Assembly (NCBI GenBank): GCA_030448245.1 | Contig: JAUJNH010000002.1 | Coordinates: 237,473 to 301,472 of the forward strand | DNA: 64,000 bases | Reading direction: 5' to 3' | Source: Acidimicrobiales bacterium | Lineage (GTDB): Bacteria > Actinomycetota > Acidimicrobiia > Acidimicrobiales > JAUJNH01 | Part shown: positions 54,255 to 63,062 of the stretch, piece after piece | How the letters are laid out: each line of letters begins with the position of its first letter | Position numbering within the stretch: position 1 is the first letter of the stretch | The notes under the pieces: model-generated | What the model was told of the DNA's origin: nothing | What the model saw: the letters and a program-made list of their open reading frames with translations, nothing else | Databases searched by the model: none | Position numbers and translations under genes: made by a program

Positions 54255-54273
54255 TATACCCCTGGAGGGTATA
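54255..54273. promoter_or_regulatory. CsoR operator upstream of copZ
   Basis: TATACCC-CTGGA-GGGTATA, a perfect 7-bp dyad with a 5-bp centre. It overlaps the -10 box TATACT (54270-54275), and TTGGGC (54248-54253) could be the -35. Matches the csoR operator. Confidence 0.75.
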
Positions 54274-54281
54274 CTGACGGC

Positions 54282-54488
54282 ATGAGGACCACCACCTACG
54301 ACGTGCAGGGCATGACCTGCGGGCACTGCGTCCGCTCGGTCACCGAGGAGATCACCGAGGTCGAGGGCGTCACGTCGGTCGATGTCGACCTCGACAAGGG
54401 CACGGCCGTCGTCGCCGGCGACGCCGACCCCGAGACCGTCAAGGCCGCCGTGGTCGAAGCGGGCTACGAGGTCACCGGCGTGCACTAG
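54282..54488 (+). CDS. copZ: Copper chaperone CopZ (heavy-metal-associated domain)
   Basis: 68 residues, one HMA domain. The metal site is GMTCGHC (C13, C16). It would hand Cu(I) to a P-type ATPase or CsoR. The ATG is 6 nt after the TATACT box, so the message should be leaderless. It converges with the molybdopterin oxidoreductase gene, overlapping it by 4 bp. No copper ATPase gene lies in the window. Confidence 0.9.
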   Translation: MRTTTYDVQGMTCGHCVRSVTEEITEVEGVTSVDVDLDKGTAVVAGDADPETVKAAVVEAGYEVTGVH

Positions 54489-56047
54489 GCCACCCCGACG
54501 CTGATGCGGTGGAGGCCGGTGGCGCCGTTGGGGGGCGCCGGCCGGTCGACGGCATCCTGCACCTCGCCGGCGCCGTCGGAGGCGCGCACCCGCAGGACGT
54601 GCTCGCCCGGGGTGGCATCCCACGCCAGGGTCCACTGCCGCCAGGTGTCGGCGGCCAGCTCGGGCCCCAGGTCGGCCGGCAGCCAGGGCCCGTCATCGAC
54701 CTGGACCTCCACCCGGCTGATCCCCCGTGTGGGTGCCCAGGCCACCCCGGCCACCACCTGACGGCCGGCGGGCACCTGCTGGCGTGCCCGCGGCACGTCG
54801 ATCCGAGCCGATGTCTTGATCGGCGCCTCCTTGGCCCAGCCTCGTGGCACCCAGTAGGCGTCGAAGCCGTCGAGGGTCGACAGCTCCAGCTCGCTCAGCC
54901 ACTTCGTGGCCGAGACGTAGCCGTAGAGCCCCGGCACGACGAGGCGAGCGGGGAAGCCATGGCGCAAGGGGAGGGGCTCACCGCCCATGCCGAGGGCGAC
55001 CAGGGCCCGGCGGCCGTCGGCCAGGGCCGCCGTCGGGAACCCGGCCGTGAAGCCGTCGACCGAGCGGCCCACCAGCTGGCTGGCGCCCGGCTGGACACCG
55101 GCCCGGTCGAGCAGGTCCTGAAGGGGCACGCCCTGCCACCGGGCAGTCCCGACCAGCTTGCCGCCGACCTCGTTGGACACACAGCACAGGGTGATGTCGG
55201 CCTCGACCTGCGGCAGCGCCGCCAGCTCTGCGTAGGAGAGCGAGAAGGGCCGGTCGACCATGCCGGTGATGCGCAGGCGCCACCGCTCGGGGTCGACGTC
55301 GGGGACCGCCAGGGCGGTGTCGATGCGGTAGAAGCCCTTGATCGGGGTCAGCAGGGGCGAGATGCCGGGTGTCGCCGCCTCGAGCCCGACCGGGGGTGGC
55401 GGCAGCGGGGCGCGGGGGCGGGCCAGCGCGATGCGGGCCCTCGCCGCGGCGGCCCGGCCACCGGAGGCGACCACCCGGCTGATCGATCCCGCGGCCACGG
55501 CCCGGGCGCCGGCGCCGGCCGCCAGCGCCAGGAAGCGCCGTCGATCCAGGTCGACGAGCGGACCGGAGGTGCCCGCCGCCGGGGCCGCCCGCAGCAGCCG
55601 GCGGAGGCTGAGCACCCCGCAGACCGCAGCGACGAGCGCGACCACGGCGGCCAGTGGCCAGGAGGTCGCCGGATCGGTGGCCGCCGCCACCACGCCGAGG
55701 ACGGCGAAGCCGCCGAACGCGATGGGCGGCCTCATCCTGCTCCGGCGGCTCGCGATGCCCACCACCGCCCCCAGGAGGAGCACGACGAGGACGGTCCCGA
55801 TGACCAGGGCCGGCTTGTCGGACGTGCCGAAGGTCTCGATGCCGCCCTCTCGCACGCTGCGGGGCGCCAGGTCGATGACCACGTCCCCGACGGCGGTCAC
55901 CGGCGACGGCACGGAGGGCAACAGCCCGGCCAGGAGTTCCCCGACGCCGAGCGCCACCCCCGCGGCCGCGACCCCGGCCGTCGCAGCCGCGGATCGTGTC
56001 GGAGGGGTGGTGGCCACGAGGAGAGGATGGCCCGTCCGGGCCACCAA
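54485..56047 (-). CDS. Membrane-bound molybdopterin oxidoreductase (sulfite-oxidase fold)
   Basis: About 520 residues. The first 160 contain about four hydrophobic helices. A DLDRRRFLALAAGAGA twin-arginine-like segment follows, then the molybdopterin domain (about 235-400) and a C-terminal Ig-like dimerisation domain (VAWAPTRGISRVEVQVDDG). The Mo-ligand Cys lies in TLCCVSNEVGG (about C288-C289). The combination of membrane helices and a Moco domain is typical of actinobacterial members of unknown substrate. The start is unsure: TTG at 56047, or GTG at 56044 or 56014. It follows the acetyltransferase gene by 3-4 bp. Confidence 0.82.
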   Translation of the reverse strand: MVARTGHPLLVATTPPTRSAAATAGVAAAGVALGVGELLAGLLPSVPSPVTAVGDVVIDLAPRSVREGGIETFGTSDKPALVIGTVLVVLLLGAVVGIASRRSRMRPPIAFGGFAVLGVVAAATDPATSWPLAAVVALVAAVCGVLSLRRLLRAAPAAGTSGPLVDLDRRRFLALAAGAGARAVAAGSISRVVASGGRAAAARARIALARPRAPLPPPPVGLEAATPGISPLLTPIKGFYRIDTALAVPDVDPERWRLRITGMVDRPFSLSYAELAALPQVEADITLCCVSNEVGGKLVGTARWQGVPLQDLLDRAGVQPGASQLVGRSVDGFTAGFPTAALADGRRALVALGMGGEPLPLRHGFPARLVVPGLYGYVSATKWLSELELSTLDGFDAYWVPRGWAKEAPIKTSARIDVPRARQQVPAGRQVVAGVAWAPTRGISRVEVQVDDGPWLPADLGPELAADTWRQWTLAWDATPGEHVLRVRASDGAGEVQDAVDRPAPPNGATGLHRISVGVA

Positions 56048-56050
56048 CCG

Positions 56051-56602
56051 TCAGGTGAGCAGCCGCGACCGGGCTGAGGGCAGGTCGGCGGCCCGGCTGC
56101 TCCCCTCCGACAGGATGCGCTCCACGACCACGACATCCAGCCACCGCCCGAACTTCCGGCCCACCTCCCGCTCCACCCCGGCCACCTCGAAGCCCAGGTT
56201 CACGTGCAGGGCGATCGAGGCCTCGTGACCACCCACGATGCGGGCGAAGACGGCGTGGAAGCCGTGCGCCGTGGCCCGCTCGACCAAGTCGGCCAGCAGC
56301 ACCCGCCCCAGGCCCTGCCCGCGGTGGCCGTCGCGGACGTAGACCGAGTCCTCGACGGAGGTGCTGTAGGCGGGGCGGTCCCGCCACGGGGACAGCGACC
56401 CGAAGCCGACGACCGACCCGTCGGGGCCGGCGGCCACGGTGGCGGGGTGGGCGCCGCCGTGGGCGGCGAGCCACGCCACCTGGTCCTCGAGGCTGCGGGG
56501 GACAAGGTCGAAGGTGGTCGTCGAGCCCTGCACCTCCCGGTTGTAGATGGTCCGGATCGCCTCGGCGTCGTCTTCGACGGCCAGGCGGACGGTCGGTGGC
56601 AT
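56051..56602 (-). CDS. GNAT-family N-acetyltransferase
   Basis: 183 residues, with the acetyl-CoA loop DGHRGQGLGRVLL and the N-terminal IYNREVQGSTTTFDL. SPWRDRPAYSTSVEDSVYV and the C-terminal LGFEVAGVEREVGRKFGRW resemble the phosphinothricin/methionine-sulfoximine acetyltransferase branch. Substrate assignment is not secure. ATG at 56602 with TAGGTT 8 nt upstream is preferred over an upstream start at 56665. Confidence 0.85.
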   Translation of the reverse strand: MPPTVRLAVEDDAEAIRTIYNREVQGSTTTFDLVPRSLEDQVAWLAAHGGAHPATVAAGPDGSVVGFGSLSPWRDRPAYSTSVEDSVYVRDGHRGQGLGRVLLADLVERATAHGFHAVFARIVGGHEASIALHVNLGFEVAGVEREVGRKFGRWLDVVVVERILSEGSSRAADLPSARSRLLT

Positions 56603-56610
56603 CGCCGCTG

Positions 56611-56616
56611 AACCTA
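56611..56616 (-). promoter_or_regulatory. -10 box of the acetyltransferase gene
   Basis: TAGGTT on the minus strand, 8 nt before the ATG at 56602. Confidence 0.35.
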
Positions 56617-56691
56617 ACGGCTGGGAGCGGAGGACCGGCCCGGCCGCTAGCATGGCCGGCCGCACCAGGCGCGCCTGGTGTCCGCTTCACC

Positions 56692-56763
56692 GCCCTCTTA
56701 GCTCAGTGGTAGAGCACCTCCATGGTAAGGAGGGGGTCCTGGGTTCAATCCCCAGAGAGGGCT
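56692..56763 (+). tRNA. tRNA-Thr (GGT)
   Basis: 72 nt. Acceptor GCCCTCT pairs with AGAGGGC; the anticodon stem-loop CCTCC-ATGGTAA-GGAGG gives GGT; T-loop TTCAATC. CCA is not encoded. First of a two-tRNA set before tuf. Confidence 0.93.
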
Positions 56764-56764
56764 C

Positions 56765-56838
56765 GGCGGCGTAGCTCAGTTGGTTAGAGCACACGGCTCA
56801 TAATCGTGTTGTCGTGGGTTCGATTCCCACCGCCGCTA
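56765..56838 (+). tRNA. tRNA-Met (CAT)
   Basis: 74 nt. Acceptor GGCGGCG pairs with CGCCGCT, the anticodon arm is CACGG-CTCATAA-TCGTG, and the T arm is GTGGG-TTCGATT-CCCAC. An elongator Met tRNA is most likely, since the 5' end pairs normally; an Ile-type CAT is less likely. Confidence 0.9.
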
Positions 56839-56883
56839 CGAAGATCCCGGAACAGCTGAACCTCCGAACAGAAGGCGACCACC

Positions 56884-58077
56884 ATGGCCAAGCAGAAGTT
56901 CGAGCGCAACAAGCCGCATGTGAATGTTGGGACGATGGGTCATATTGACCATGGGAAGACGACGTTGACGGCGGCGATCACGAAGACGTTGGCGGAGCGG
57001 TTGCCGGGTGAGGGGAACGTGTTCGCGGCGTTTGATTCGATTGACAAGGCGCCGGAGGAGAAGCAGCGGGGGATCACGATCTCGATCGCGCATGTGGAGT
57101 ATCAGACGAAGAACCGTCATTATGCGCATGTGGACATGCCGGGTCATGCCGATTACATCAAGAACATGATCACGGGTGCGGCGCAGGTGGATGGTGCGAT
57201 TTTGGTGGTGGCGGCGACGGATGGGCCGATGCCGCAGACGCGTGAGCATGTGTTGTTGGCTCGGCAGGTGGGTGTGCCGTTCATCGTGGTGGCGTTGAAC
57301 AAGGTGGACATGGTTGATGATGAGGAGCTTCTGGAGCTGGTGGAGCTCGAGGTGCGGGAGCTGTTGTCGGAGTATGAGTTCCCGGGGGATGACACGCCGA
57401 TCGTGCGGGTGTCGGGGTTGAAGGCTCTTGAGGGTGATGGTGCGTCGCAGGATCAGGTGATGGCGTTGATGGACGCGGTGGACAGTTACATCCCGGAGCC
57501 GCAGCGTGATTTTGACAAGCCGTTCTTGATGCCGATCGAGGATGTGTTCACGATCACGGGTCGTGGGACGGTGGTGACTGGGAAGGTGGAGCAGGGGAAG
57601 GTGCACACGGGTGACTCGGTGGAGATCGTTGGGTTGCGGGCGACGCAGACGACGACGTGCACTGGTGTGGAGATGTTCCGGAAGCTGTTGGATGAGGGTC
57701 ATGCGGGTGACAACATCGGGGCGTTGTTGCGGGGGACGAAGAAGGAGGATGTGGAGCGGGGTCAGGTGTTGTGCAAGCCGGGGTCGATCACGCCGCACAC
57801 CGAGTTCGAGGGGCAGGTGTATGTGTTGACGAAGGAGGAGGGTGGTCGGCACAAGCCGTTCTTCAACAACTACCGGCCGCAGTTCTTCTTCCGGACGACG
57901 GATGTGACGGGGACGATCAGCTTGCCGGAGGGGACCGAGATGGTGATGCCGGGTGACAACGTGTTGATGAGCGTGCAGCTGGGCAAGCCGATCGCCATGG
58001 ACGAGGGTCTGCGGTTCGCCATCCGTGAGGGTGGCCGCACCGTCGGCGCCGGCCGCGTCGTCAAGATCGCGAAGTAG
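56884..58077 (+). CDS. tuf: Elongation factor Tu with atypical codon use
   Basis: GTPase delivering aminoacyl-tRNA to the ribosome, 397 residues. GTP-binding motifs are [17 protein letters not shown] (usually DCPGHADY) and NKVDMVDD; the three domains are complete. The codon pattern is odd. From about 56920 to 57965 it prefers codons ending in G or T (ACG, TTG, GGT, GAT, CAT), unlike its neighbours and its own first 10 and last 40 codons. Such use is unexpected for a highly expressed gene in this genome. Located between tRNA-Met and rpmG, a position like tufB in other phyla. Confidence 0.96.
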   Translation: MAKQKFERNKPHVNVGTMGHIDHGKTTLTAAITKTLAERLPGEGNVFAAFDSIDKAPEEKQRGITISIAHVEYQTKNRHYAHVDMPGHADYIKNMITGAAQVDGAILVVAATDGPMPQTREHVLLARQVGVPFIVVALNKVDMVDDEELLELVELEVRELLSEYEFPGDDTPIVRVSGLKALEGDGASQDQVMALMDAVDSYIPEPQRDFDKPFLMPIEDVFTITGRGTVVTGKVEQGKVHTGDSVEIVGLRATQTTTCTGVEMFRKLLDEGHAGDNIGALLRGTKKEDVERGQVLCKPGSITPHTEFEGQVYVLTKEEGGRHKPFFNNYRPQFFFRTTDVTGTISLPEGTEMVMPGDNVLMSVQLGKPIAMDEGLRFAIREGGRTVGAGRVVKIAK

Positions 58078-58088
58078 GGAGCAACCAG

Positions 58089-58259
58089 ATGGCCAGCAAG
58101 TCCAACGAGAAGCGGATCGCGGTCACCCTGGCCTGCGAGTCGTGCAAGCGCCGCAACTACATCACCATGAAGAACAAGGTGAACGACCGCGAGCGCATCG
58201 AGATGAAGAAGTACTGCCGCTGGGAGCGCCGGCACACCAGCCACAAGGAGACCCGCTGA
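58089..58259 (+). CDS. rpmG: 50S ribosomal protein L33
   Basis: 56 residues beginning [19 protein letters not shown]. It has the zinc-ribbon form with CESCK near the N-terminus, a single Cys near the end (KKYCRW), and NYITMKNK. The zinc set is incomplete: three Cys instead of four. It starts 11 bp after the tuf stop, and its end overlaps a ribosome-binding-site-like AAGGAG that may serve the sigma factor gene. Confidence 0.93.
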   Translation: MASKSNEKRIAVTLACESCKRRNYITMKNKVNDRERIEMKKYCRWERRHTSHKETR

Positions 58260-58330
58260 GCTCCTCGGACGGCCCGGTCCCCCCGCCGGACCCGTCGGTA
58301 ACGCTCGCCGACGACGGCGGGTCTGACCCG

Positions 58331-58945
58331 GTGGTGCGGGCACCTGCCACCGACGAGCTGGCCGATTTGGTGGCCGAGGCGAGGGCGGGGGACAGCCACG
58401 CCTTCGACGACCTCGTCACCGCCACCTACGCCGACGCCTTCACCCTTGCCACCCGTCTGATGGGGAACGAGGAGGACGCGAGCGACGTGGTCCAAGATGC
58501 CTACCTGCGGGCCTACCGGGCCATCGGCCGCTTCCGGGGCGACGCCCGCTTCACCACCTGGCTGTACCGGATCGTCGCAAACTGTGCGGCGACCTCCCTC
58601 GGCCGGCGGGGCCGCCACCGCCACGAGCAGCTCGACGAGGCGCTCCAGCTGCCCGACGACCACGCCGACCACGATCCCGAACGCAAGGCCAGCGACGCCC
58701 ACGACCGCGTGCGGGTGCAGGCGGCCCTGGCCGGGCTTCCCGAGAAGCTGCGGCTGGTCGTGGTGCTGCGCGACGTCTACGACCTCCCCCACGAGGCCAT
58801 CGCCGCCGAGCTCGGGATCACCGAGACCGCCGCCAAGGTGCGGCTCCACCGGGCCCGCAAGAAGCTCCGGGCCCGCCTGTTCCCGATCCGGGGCGAGATC
58901 GACGAGAACGAGGCCACCGACGAGGAGGTGCGTGGTGCGGGCTGA
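58331..58945 (+). CDS. ECF-type sigma factor
   Basis: About 204 residues. Region 2 shows DASDVVQDAYLRAYRAIGRF and region 4 shows LPEKLRLVVVLRDVYDLP with ITETAAKVRLHRARKKL. It should recognise a small regulon together with the anti-sigma gene that follows. Start is uncertain: GTG at 58331 or 58334, or a CTG at 58256 with AAGGAG 5 nt upstream that overlaps the rpmG stop. The last choice would add about 25 Pro/Asp-rich residues. It overlaps the anti-sigma gene by 11 nt. Confidence 0.85.
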   Translation: MVRAPATDELADLVAEARAGDSHAFDDLVTATYADAFTLATRLMGNEEDASDVVQDAYLRAYRAIGRFRGDARFTTWLYRIVANCAATSLGRRGRHRHEQLDEALQLPDDHADHDPERKASDAHDRVRVQAALAGLPEKLRLVVVLRDVYDLPHEAIAAELGITETAAKVRLHRARKKLRARLFPIRGEIDENEATDEEVRGAG

Positions 58946-59351
58946 GGCCGTCGCCGACCTGGGTCACGCCGGCCGGCGCATCGACGGCATCACCTGCGCC
59001 GAGGTGGCCGAGCTCCTGCCCGCAGCCGTGGACGGAGGCGTCGAGCGCCGCCGCCTCGACCGCCGGGTCAGCCGCCACGTCGAGCAGTGCCTCCGCTGCC
59101 AGGCCGAGCTGGCCGGCTATCGGCGCCTCCTCCGCGCCCTCCACGACCTGCGCACGGAGGTGCTGCTCCCGCCGCCCGGGGCCGTGGCCGGGTGCCTCGC
59201 CGCTCTGGCCGGCGCCGGCGAGCGCCGGGCTGGAGCGGCCCTCCTGAGCGGTCACCGGGGCGCCTACGTCGGCGGCCTCGCGGTCGCCGCCACCGCCGCC
59301 GGCGCGGGCGCGGCTCTGGTCCTGGCCACCAGGAAGCGGCGAGCCGGCTAG
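58935..59351 (+). CDS. Zinc-finger anti-sigma factor
   Basis: 138 residues. The ZAS-type zinc motif is H48-x3-C52-x2-C55 in RHVEQCLRCQ, within an N-terminal helical domain. A C-terminal membrane helix follows (YVGGLAVAATAAGAGAALVL), so it likely holds the sigma factor at the membrane. AGGAGG lies 6 nt before the GTG. The 11-nt overlap with the sigma gene implies coupled production. The zinc centre may act as a redox sensor, by analogy. Confidence 0.85.
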   Translation: MRAEAVADLGHAGRRIDGITCAEVAELLPAAVDGGVERRRLDRRVSRHVEQCLRCQAELAGYRRLLRALHDLRTEVLLPPPGAVAGCLAALAGAGERRAGAALLSGHRGAYVGGLAVAATAAGAGAALVLATRKRRAG

Positions 59352-59399
59352 CCCAGCGGGGTGCCCACTGCTACCGTGGCCCGTCCGCGGCAGCCCTCT

Positions 59400-59472
59400 A
59401 GGGCACTAGCTCAACTGGTAGAGCAGCGGTCTCCAAAACCGCAGGTTGGGGGTTCGAGTCCCTCGTGCCCTG
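59400..59472 (+). tRNA. tRNA-Trp (CCA)
   Basis: 73 nt. Acceptor AGGGCAC pairs with GTGCCCT, anticodon arm GCGGT-CTCCAAA-ACCGC, T arm GGGGG-TTCGAGT-CCCTC. Directly before secE, as in most actinobacteria. Confidence 0.93.
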
Positions 59473-59503
59473 CAAGACAACCCTCCTCCCCCCTGGAGAC
59501 GCC

Positions 59504-59809
59504 ATGAACCAGCCGATGAACCGGGAGCAGAAGCGCCTCCTGCAGCGCCGGGGGGCGCTCGGGGCCGACGGTGCGCCCGCCCCCCAGGAAGCCAGGCAGC
59601 GGGCGGCGAAGGGTCCCGCGCAGCCCAAGACGTCACCGCTGCAGTTCGTCCGAGAGGTGCGCTCCGAGCTGGGCAAGGTGGCGTGGCCGACCAGGTCGGA
59701 GACGCTCAACTACTCGCTCGTGGTGTTCCTCGCCCTCGCTCTCCTGATCAGCGGCATCTTCGGCCTCGACTACGTGTCGGCCAAGGGTGCCTTCTTCCTC
59801 TTCAAGTAG
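59504..59809 (+). CDS. secE: Preprotein translocase subunit SecE
   Basis: Small SecYEG subunit, 101 residues. An Ala/Pro/Gln-rich N-terminus precedes the conserved FVREVRSELGKVAWPTRSE and one transmembrane helix (LVVFLALALLISGIFGL). ATG at 59504 follows CTGGAGAC; the frame is open 13 codons further upstream into the tRNA. nusG follows 8 bp later. Confidence 0.93.
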   Translation: MNQPMNREQKRLLQRRGALGADGAPAPQEARQRAAKGPAQPKTSPLQFVREVRSELGKVAWPTRSETLNYSLVVFLALALLISGIFGLDYVSAKGAFFLFK

Positions 59810-59817
59810 GTAGGCAC

Positions 59818-60567
59818 ATGACCGACCCGACCATGCCAGATCCCGACGCGCCCCGGGAGGCCGCGACCCCGGACGAGGTGGCAGCCCCGGAGCCGGTGGC
59901 CGCGGCCGAGCCGACCGACGGCGAGGCGGTCGACGGCGCCGCGGCCGAGGAGGTCGAGGTGGTCGACGAGGAGGCGCTCCTCGACGAGCCGCCTCCGCCG
60001 GCTCCCCGCGAGAGCCCGTACGACCGCGCCGGCCGCTGGTACGTCGTGCACTCCTACGCCGGCTACGAGAACAAGGTCAAAGCCGACCTCGAGAACCGGA
60101 CCACGGCCATGAACATGGAGGAGAAGGTCTTCGAGGTCGTGATCCCCATGGAGGAGGTCGTCGAGATCAAGGGCGGGAAGAAGCAGGTCGTCCAGAAGAA
60201 GATGTTCCCTGGCTACCTGCTCGTCCGCTGCGACCTCGACGACGACTCCTGGTACGTCATCCGCAACACCCCAGGCGTCACCGGGTTCGTCGGCCCCGGG
60301 ACCAAGCCCACCCCGCTGTCCCGCAAGGAGGTCGAGACCTTCCTGCAGGTGCCGGCCGAGGGCGACGAGGAGGCCCCCCGCAAGCCGAAGGCGTCGGTCG
60401 CCTTCGACCTCCACCAGGCCGTCCGCGTGCTCACCGGTCCCTTCGCCGACTTCCCGGGCACGATCGACGAGATCAACGTCGACCAGCAGCGGGTCAAGGT
60501 CCTGGTCGACATCTTCGGCCGGGAGACCCCGGTCGAGCTCGGCTTCGAAGACATCGCCAGGCTCTAG
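59818..60567 (+). CDS. nusG: Transcription termination/antitermination protein NusG
   Basis: 249 residues. An acidic Ala/Glu/Pro-rich N-terminus of about 60 precedes the NGN domain (WYVVHSYAGYENKVK, MFPGYLLVRCD) and the KOW domain near the end (VRVLTGPFADFPGTIDEIN). The acidic extension is usual for actinobacteria. The frame is open far upstream, but the ATG at 59818 gives the family start. Confidence 0.94.
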   Translation: MTDPTMPDPDAPREAATPDEVAAPEPVAAAEPTDGEAVDGAAAEEVEVVDEEALLDEPPPPAPRESPYDRAGRWYVVHSYAGYENKVKADLENRTTAMNMEEKVFEVVIPMEEVVEIKGGKKQVVQKKMFPGYLLVRCDLDDDSWYVIRNTPGVTGFVGPGTKPTPLSRKEVETFLQVPAEGDEEAPRKPKASVAFDLHQAVRVLTGPFADFPGTIDEINVDQQRVKVLVDIFGRETPVELGFEDIARL

Positions 60568-60570
60568 GCT
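60565..60570 (+). promoter_or_regulatory. -10-like box of rplK
   Basis: TAGGCT, overlapping the nusG stop, lies 7 nt before the ATG of rplK. It fits the leaderless pattern but may be incidental. Confidence 0.3.
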
Positions 60571-60577
60571 CGACCCG

Positions 60578-61003
60578 ATGGCAAAGAAGAAGGTCACCCG
60601 GATCATCAAGCTGCAGCTGCCGGCGGGGAAGGCCACGCCCGCGCCGCCCGTGGGCACCGCCCTCGGCCCGACCGGGGTCTCCACGCCCGACTTCGTGAAG
60701 CAGTACAACGCCGCCACCGAGGACCGGGTGGGCAGCATCGTCCCCGTCGAGGTCACGATCTTCGAGGACCGGTCCTTCAGCTTCGTGCTGAAGACCACCC
60801 CGGCGCCCGCCCTCATCCGGGCGGCGGCCGGTATCGACAAGGGTGCGTCGCACCAGAAGAACGAGGTGGCGGGCACCATCACCGACGCCCAGGTCGAGGA
60901 GATCGCCAGGGCGAAGCTGCCCGACCTCAACACCCAGGACATCGAGGCCGCCAAGGCCCAGGTCCGCGGCACCGCACGTTCCATGGGCGTGGCGGTCAAG
61001 TAG
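60578..61003 (+). CDS. rplK: 50S ribosomal protein L11
   Basis: 141 residues, the standard length. Segments [37 protein letters not shown] and ARSMGVAVK are typical. It binds the GTPase-centre rRNA. Followed by rplA after 74 bp. Confidence 0.96.
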   Translation: MAKKKVTRIIKLQLPAGKATPAPPVGTALGPTGVSTPDFVKQYNAATEDRVGSIVPVEVTIFEDRSFSFVLKTTPAPALIRAAAGIDKGASHQKNEVAGTITDAQVEEIARAKLPDLNTQDIEAAKAQVRGTARSMGVAVK

Positions 61004-61077
61004 CCAAGCACCCAGCCACCCTGGCCGCCGGCGCACCTCGACCGGATCCCGGCCGCAACCTCCGAGAGGGAGACACC

Positions 61078-61824
61078 GTGTCGATCCAGACGCCGTCGAG
61101 ATACGGCAAGAAGCTGACCGATGCCCGCAAGCGCTTCGACAGCCAGCGCCTCCACGGCCCTATCGAAGCCATCGAGCTCGTTCGCAGCCTGGCCCCCGCC
61201 TCGTTCGACGAGACCGTCGAGCTGGCCGTGAGCCTCGGCATCGACCCCCGCAAGGCCGACCAGGTCGTCCGGGGCACGGTCGCCCTGCCCCGCGGCACCG
61301 GACGCACCGTCCGGGTGGCCGTGTTCGCCACCGGCCCCCGGGCCGACGACGCCAGGGCGGCCGGCGCCGACGTCGTCGGGGCCGACGACCTGGTCGAGCG
61401 GGTGAACGGCGGGTTCCTCGACTTCGACGTGGCCATCGCCACCCCGGACCTGATGGGGCAGGTCGGTCGCCTGGGTCGGGTGCTCGGTCCCCGCAAGCTG
61501 ATGCCGAACCCCAAGACGGGGACCGTCACCATGGACGTGGCCAAGGCCGTCACCGACTTCAAGGGCGGCCTCGTCGAGTATCGCGGCGACGCCAAGAGCC
61601 ACGGCGTCGTCCACGTGCCGATCGGGAAGGTGTCGTTCCCGACGAGGCACCTGGTCGAGAACTTCCGGGCCGTGATCGAGGAGCTCATGCGGGTCAAGCC
61701 GGCGTCGGCCAAGGGCCGCTACCTCCGGGGCGTCACCCTCAGCTCGACCATGGGGCCGGGCATCAAGGTCGACCCCGCCCGGGCCCGCCTCACCGACGAG
61801 GAGGTTGCCGACGCCGACGCCTAG
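61078..61824 (+). CDS. rplA: 50S ribosomal protein L1
   Basis: 248 residues with the L1 core: [36 protein letters not shown]-like segment ([20 protein letters not shown]), [10 protein letters not shown], and [29 protein letters not shown] site lies before the GTG. It normally autoregulates the L11-L1 operon. Confidence 0.95.
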   Translation: MSIQTPSRYGKKLTDARKRFDSQRLHGPIEAIELVRSLAPASFDETVELAVSLGIDPRKADQVVRGTVALPRGTGRTVRVAVFATGPRADDARAAGADVVGADDLVERVNGGFLDFDVAIATPDLMGQVGRLGRVLGPRKLMPNPKTGTVTMDVAKAVTDFKGGLVEYRGDAKSHGVVHVPIGKVSFPTRHLVENFRAVIEELMRVKPASAKGRYLRGVTLSSTMGPGIKVDPARARLTDEEVADADA

Positions 61825-61828
61825 CCGG

Positions 61829-62009
61829 TAGCGTCGCACGTTCCCAAAAAGGCGAGCAGTCGCCACAGGATTCAGGTCACCAGAGACACCCGGTACCCGG
61901 CCTCCTCGGAGCGTCGGGCTGAAAGGGCCCCCCCGGCCCGCCTGGCGAGGTGGCACGCAGGCGAGGCCAGGTCTCGCCGCCCGTGCGCCCTCCCGGGGAG
62001 AGGAGACGC
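61829..62009 (+). promoter_or_regulatory. rplJ leader (L10-type)
   Basis: A 180-nt gap between rplA and rplJ starting with a TAGCGT -10-like box (61829-61834) and ending with GGGGAGAGGAGACGC before the ATG. Such leaders bind L10(L12)4 for feedback control in many bacteria. The A-rich AAAAAGGCGAGCAG and GC-rich stems fit, but no specific structure was proved. Confidence 0.5.
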
Positions 62010-62657
62010 ATGGACAACCCGAGACCCGAGAAGGTGGCGGTCGTCACCGAGGTCCGCGAGAAGCTCGGCACGGCCCAGGCCGCCCTGCTCACCGAGTACC
62101 GCGGGCTCACGGTGAAGGACATGTCCGCGCTGCGGCAGTCGCTCGCCGGGACCGGCGCCGCCATCGGCATCTACAAGAACACCCTGGTGCGCTTCGCCGC
62201 CCGCGACCTCGGCATCCCCGACCTCGAGCCGATGCTGACCGGCCCCACCGCCATCGCCTTCGTCGACGGCGACGCCGCCGCCGCGGCAAAGGCGCTCCGC
62301 GACTTCAGCCGGACCAACCCGCTGCTCGTCGTCAAGGGCGGCCTGCTGGGGAACAAGGTGGTGGACGCCGGCGCCGCCAAGGCGCTGGCCGACCTGCCGA
62401 GCCGCGAGGTCCTGCTGTCGCAGATCGCCGGCCTGCTCCAGGCGCCGCTGCAGCAGATGGCGAACCTCCTCGAGGCCGTGCCCCGCTCGTTCGCCTACGG
62501 GCTCATGGCACTGATCGAGAAGCAGGGCGGCTCCGCCGACGCGGCGCCCGACCCGACCGACGCGGCGGCCGAGCCCACCGCCGCCACCGCGGCCGATGCG
62601 CCGGCGACCCCCGAGACCCCCACGCCCGACTCCACCCCCGACACCCAGGAGAGCTGA
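62010..62657 (+). CDS. rplJ: 50S ribosomal protein L10
   Basis: 215 residues. The core begins NPRPEKVAVVTEVREKL and includes LTEYRGLTVKDMSALRQSL and GAAIGIYKNTLVRFAARDL. The C-terminal 40 residues are Ala/Pro/Thr/Asp-rich and beyond the usual length. ATG at 62010 follows AGGAGACGC. Followed by rplL after 3 bp. Confidence 0.95.
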   Translation: MDNPRPEKVAVVTEVREKLGTAQAALLTEYRGLTVKDMSALRQSLAGTGAAIGIYKNTLVRFAARDLGIPDLEPMLTGPTAIAFVDGDAAAAAKALRDFSRTNPLLVVKGGLLGNKVVDAGAAKALADLPSREVLLSQIAGLLQAPLQQMANLLEAVPRSFAYGLMALIEKQGGSADAAPDPTDAAAEPTAATAADAPATPETPTPDSTPDTQES

Positions 62658-62660
62658 ACC

Positions 62661-63050
62661 ATGGCCAGCGCCACCATCGACGACATCCTCGACAAGATCG
62701 CCACCATGACCGTCCTCGAGCTGAGCGAGCTGAAGACCGCCTTCGAGGAGAAGTTCGACGTCACCGCCGCGGCGCCCGCCGCGGTCATGGCCGCCACCAC
62801 CGACGGCGGTGGCGGCGACGCCCCCGAGGTCGAGGAGCAGTCGGAGTTCGACGTCATCCTCACCGGGGCCGGCGGCCAGAAGATCCAGGTCATCAAGGAG
62901 GTGCGCTCGCTCACCAGCCTGGGCCTGAAGGAGGCCAAGGACCTGGTGGATGGGGCGCCCAAGCCCGTCCTCGAGAAGGTCTCGAAGGAGGACGCCGAAA
63001 AGGCCAAGGCCGCCCTCGAGGGCGTCGGCGCGTCCGTCGAGGTCAAGTAG
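62661..63050 (+). CDS. rplL: 50S ribosomal protein L7/L12
   Basis: 129 residues: an N-terminal dimerisation helix pair ([20 protein letters not shown]), an Ala/Gly hinge, then a C-terminal domain with [20 protein letters not shown] and [14 protein letters not shown]. The translation factor-binding surface is intact. Followed by a terminator-like hairpin and the rpoB promoter. Confidence 0.96.
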   Translation: MASATIDDILDKIATMTVLELSELKTAFEEKFDVTAAAPAAVMAATTDGGGGDAPEVEEQSEFDVILTGAGGQKIQVIKEVRSLTSLGLKEAKDLVDGAPKPVLEKVSKEDAEKAKAALEGVGASVEVK

Positions 63051-63062
63051 CCAGCCGGCGGC

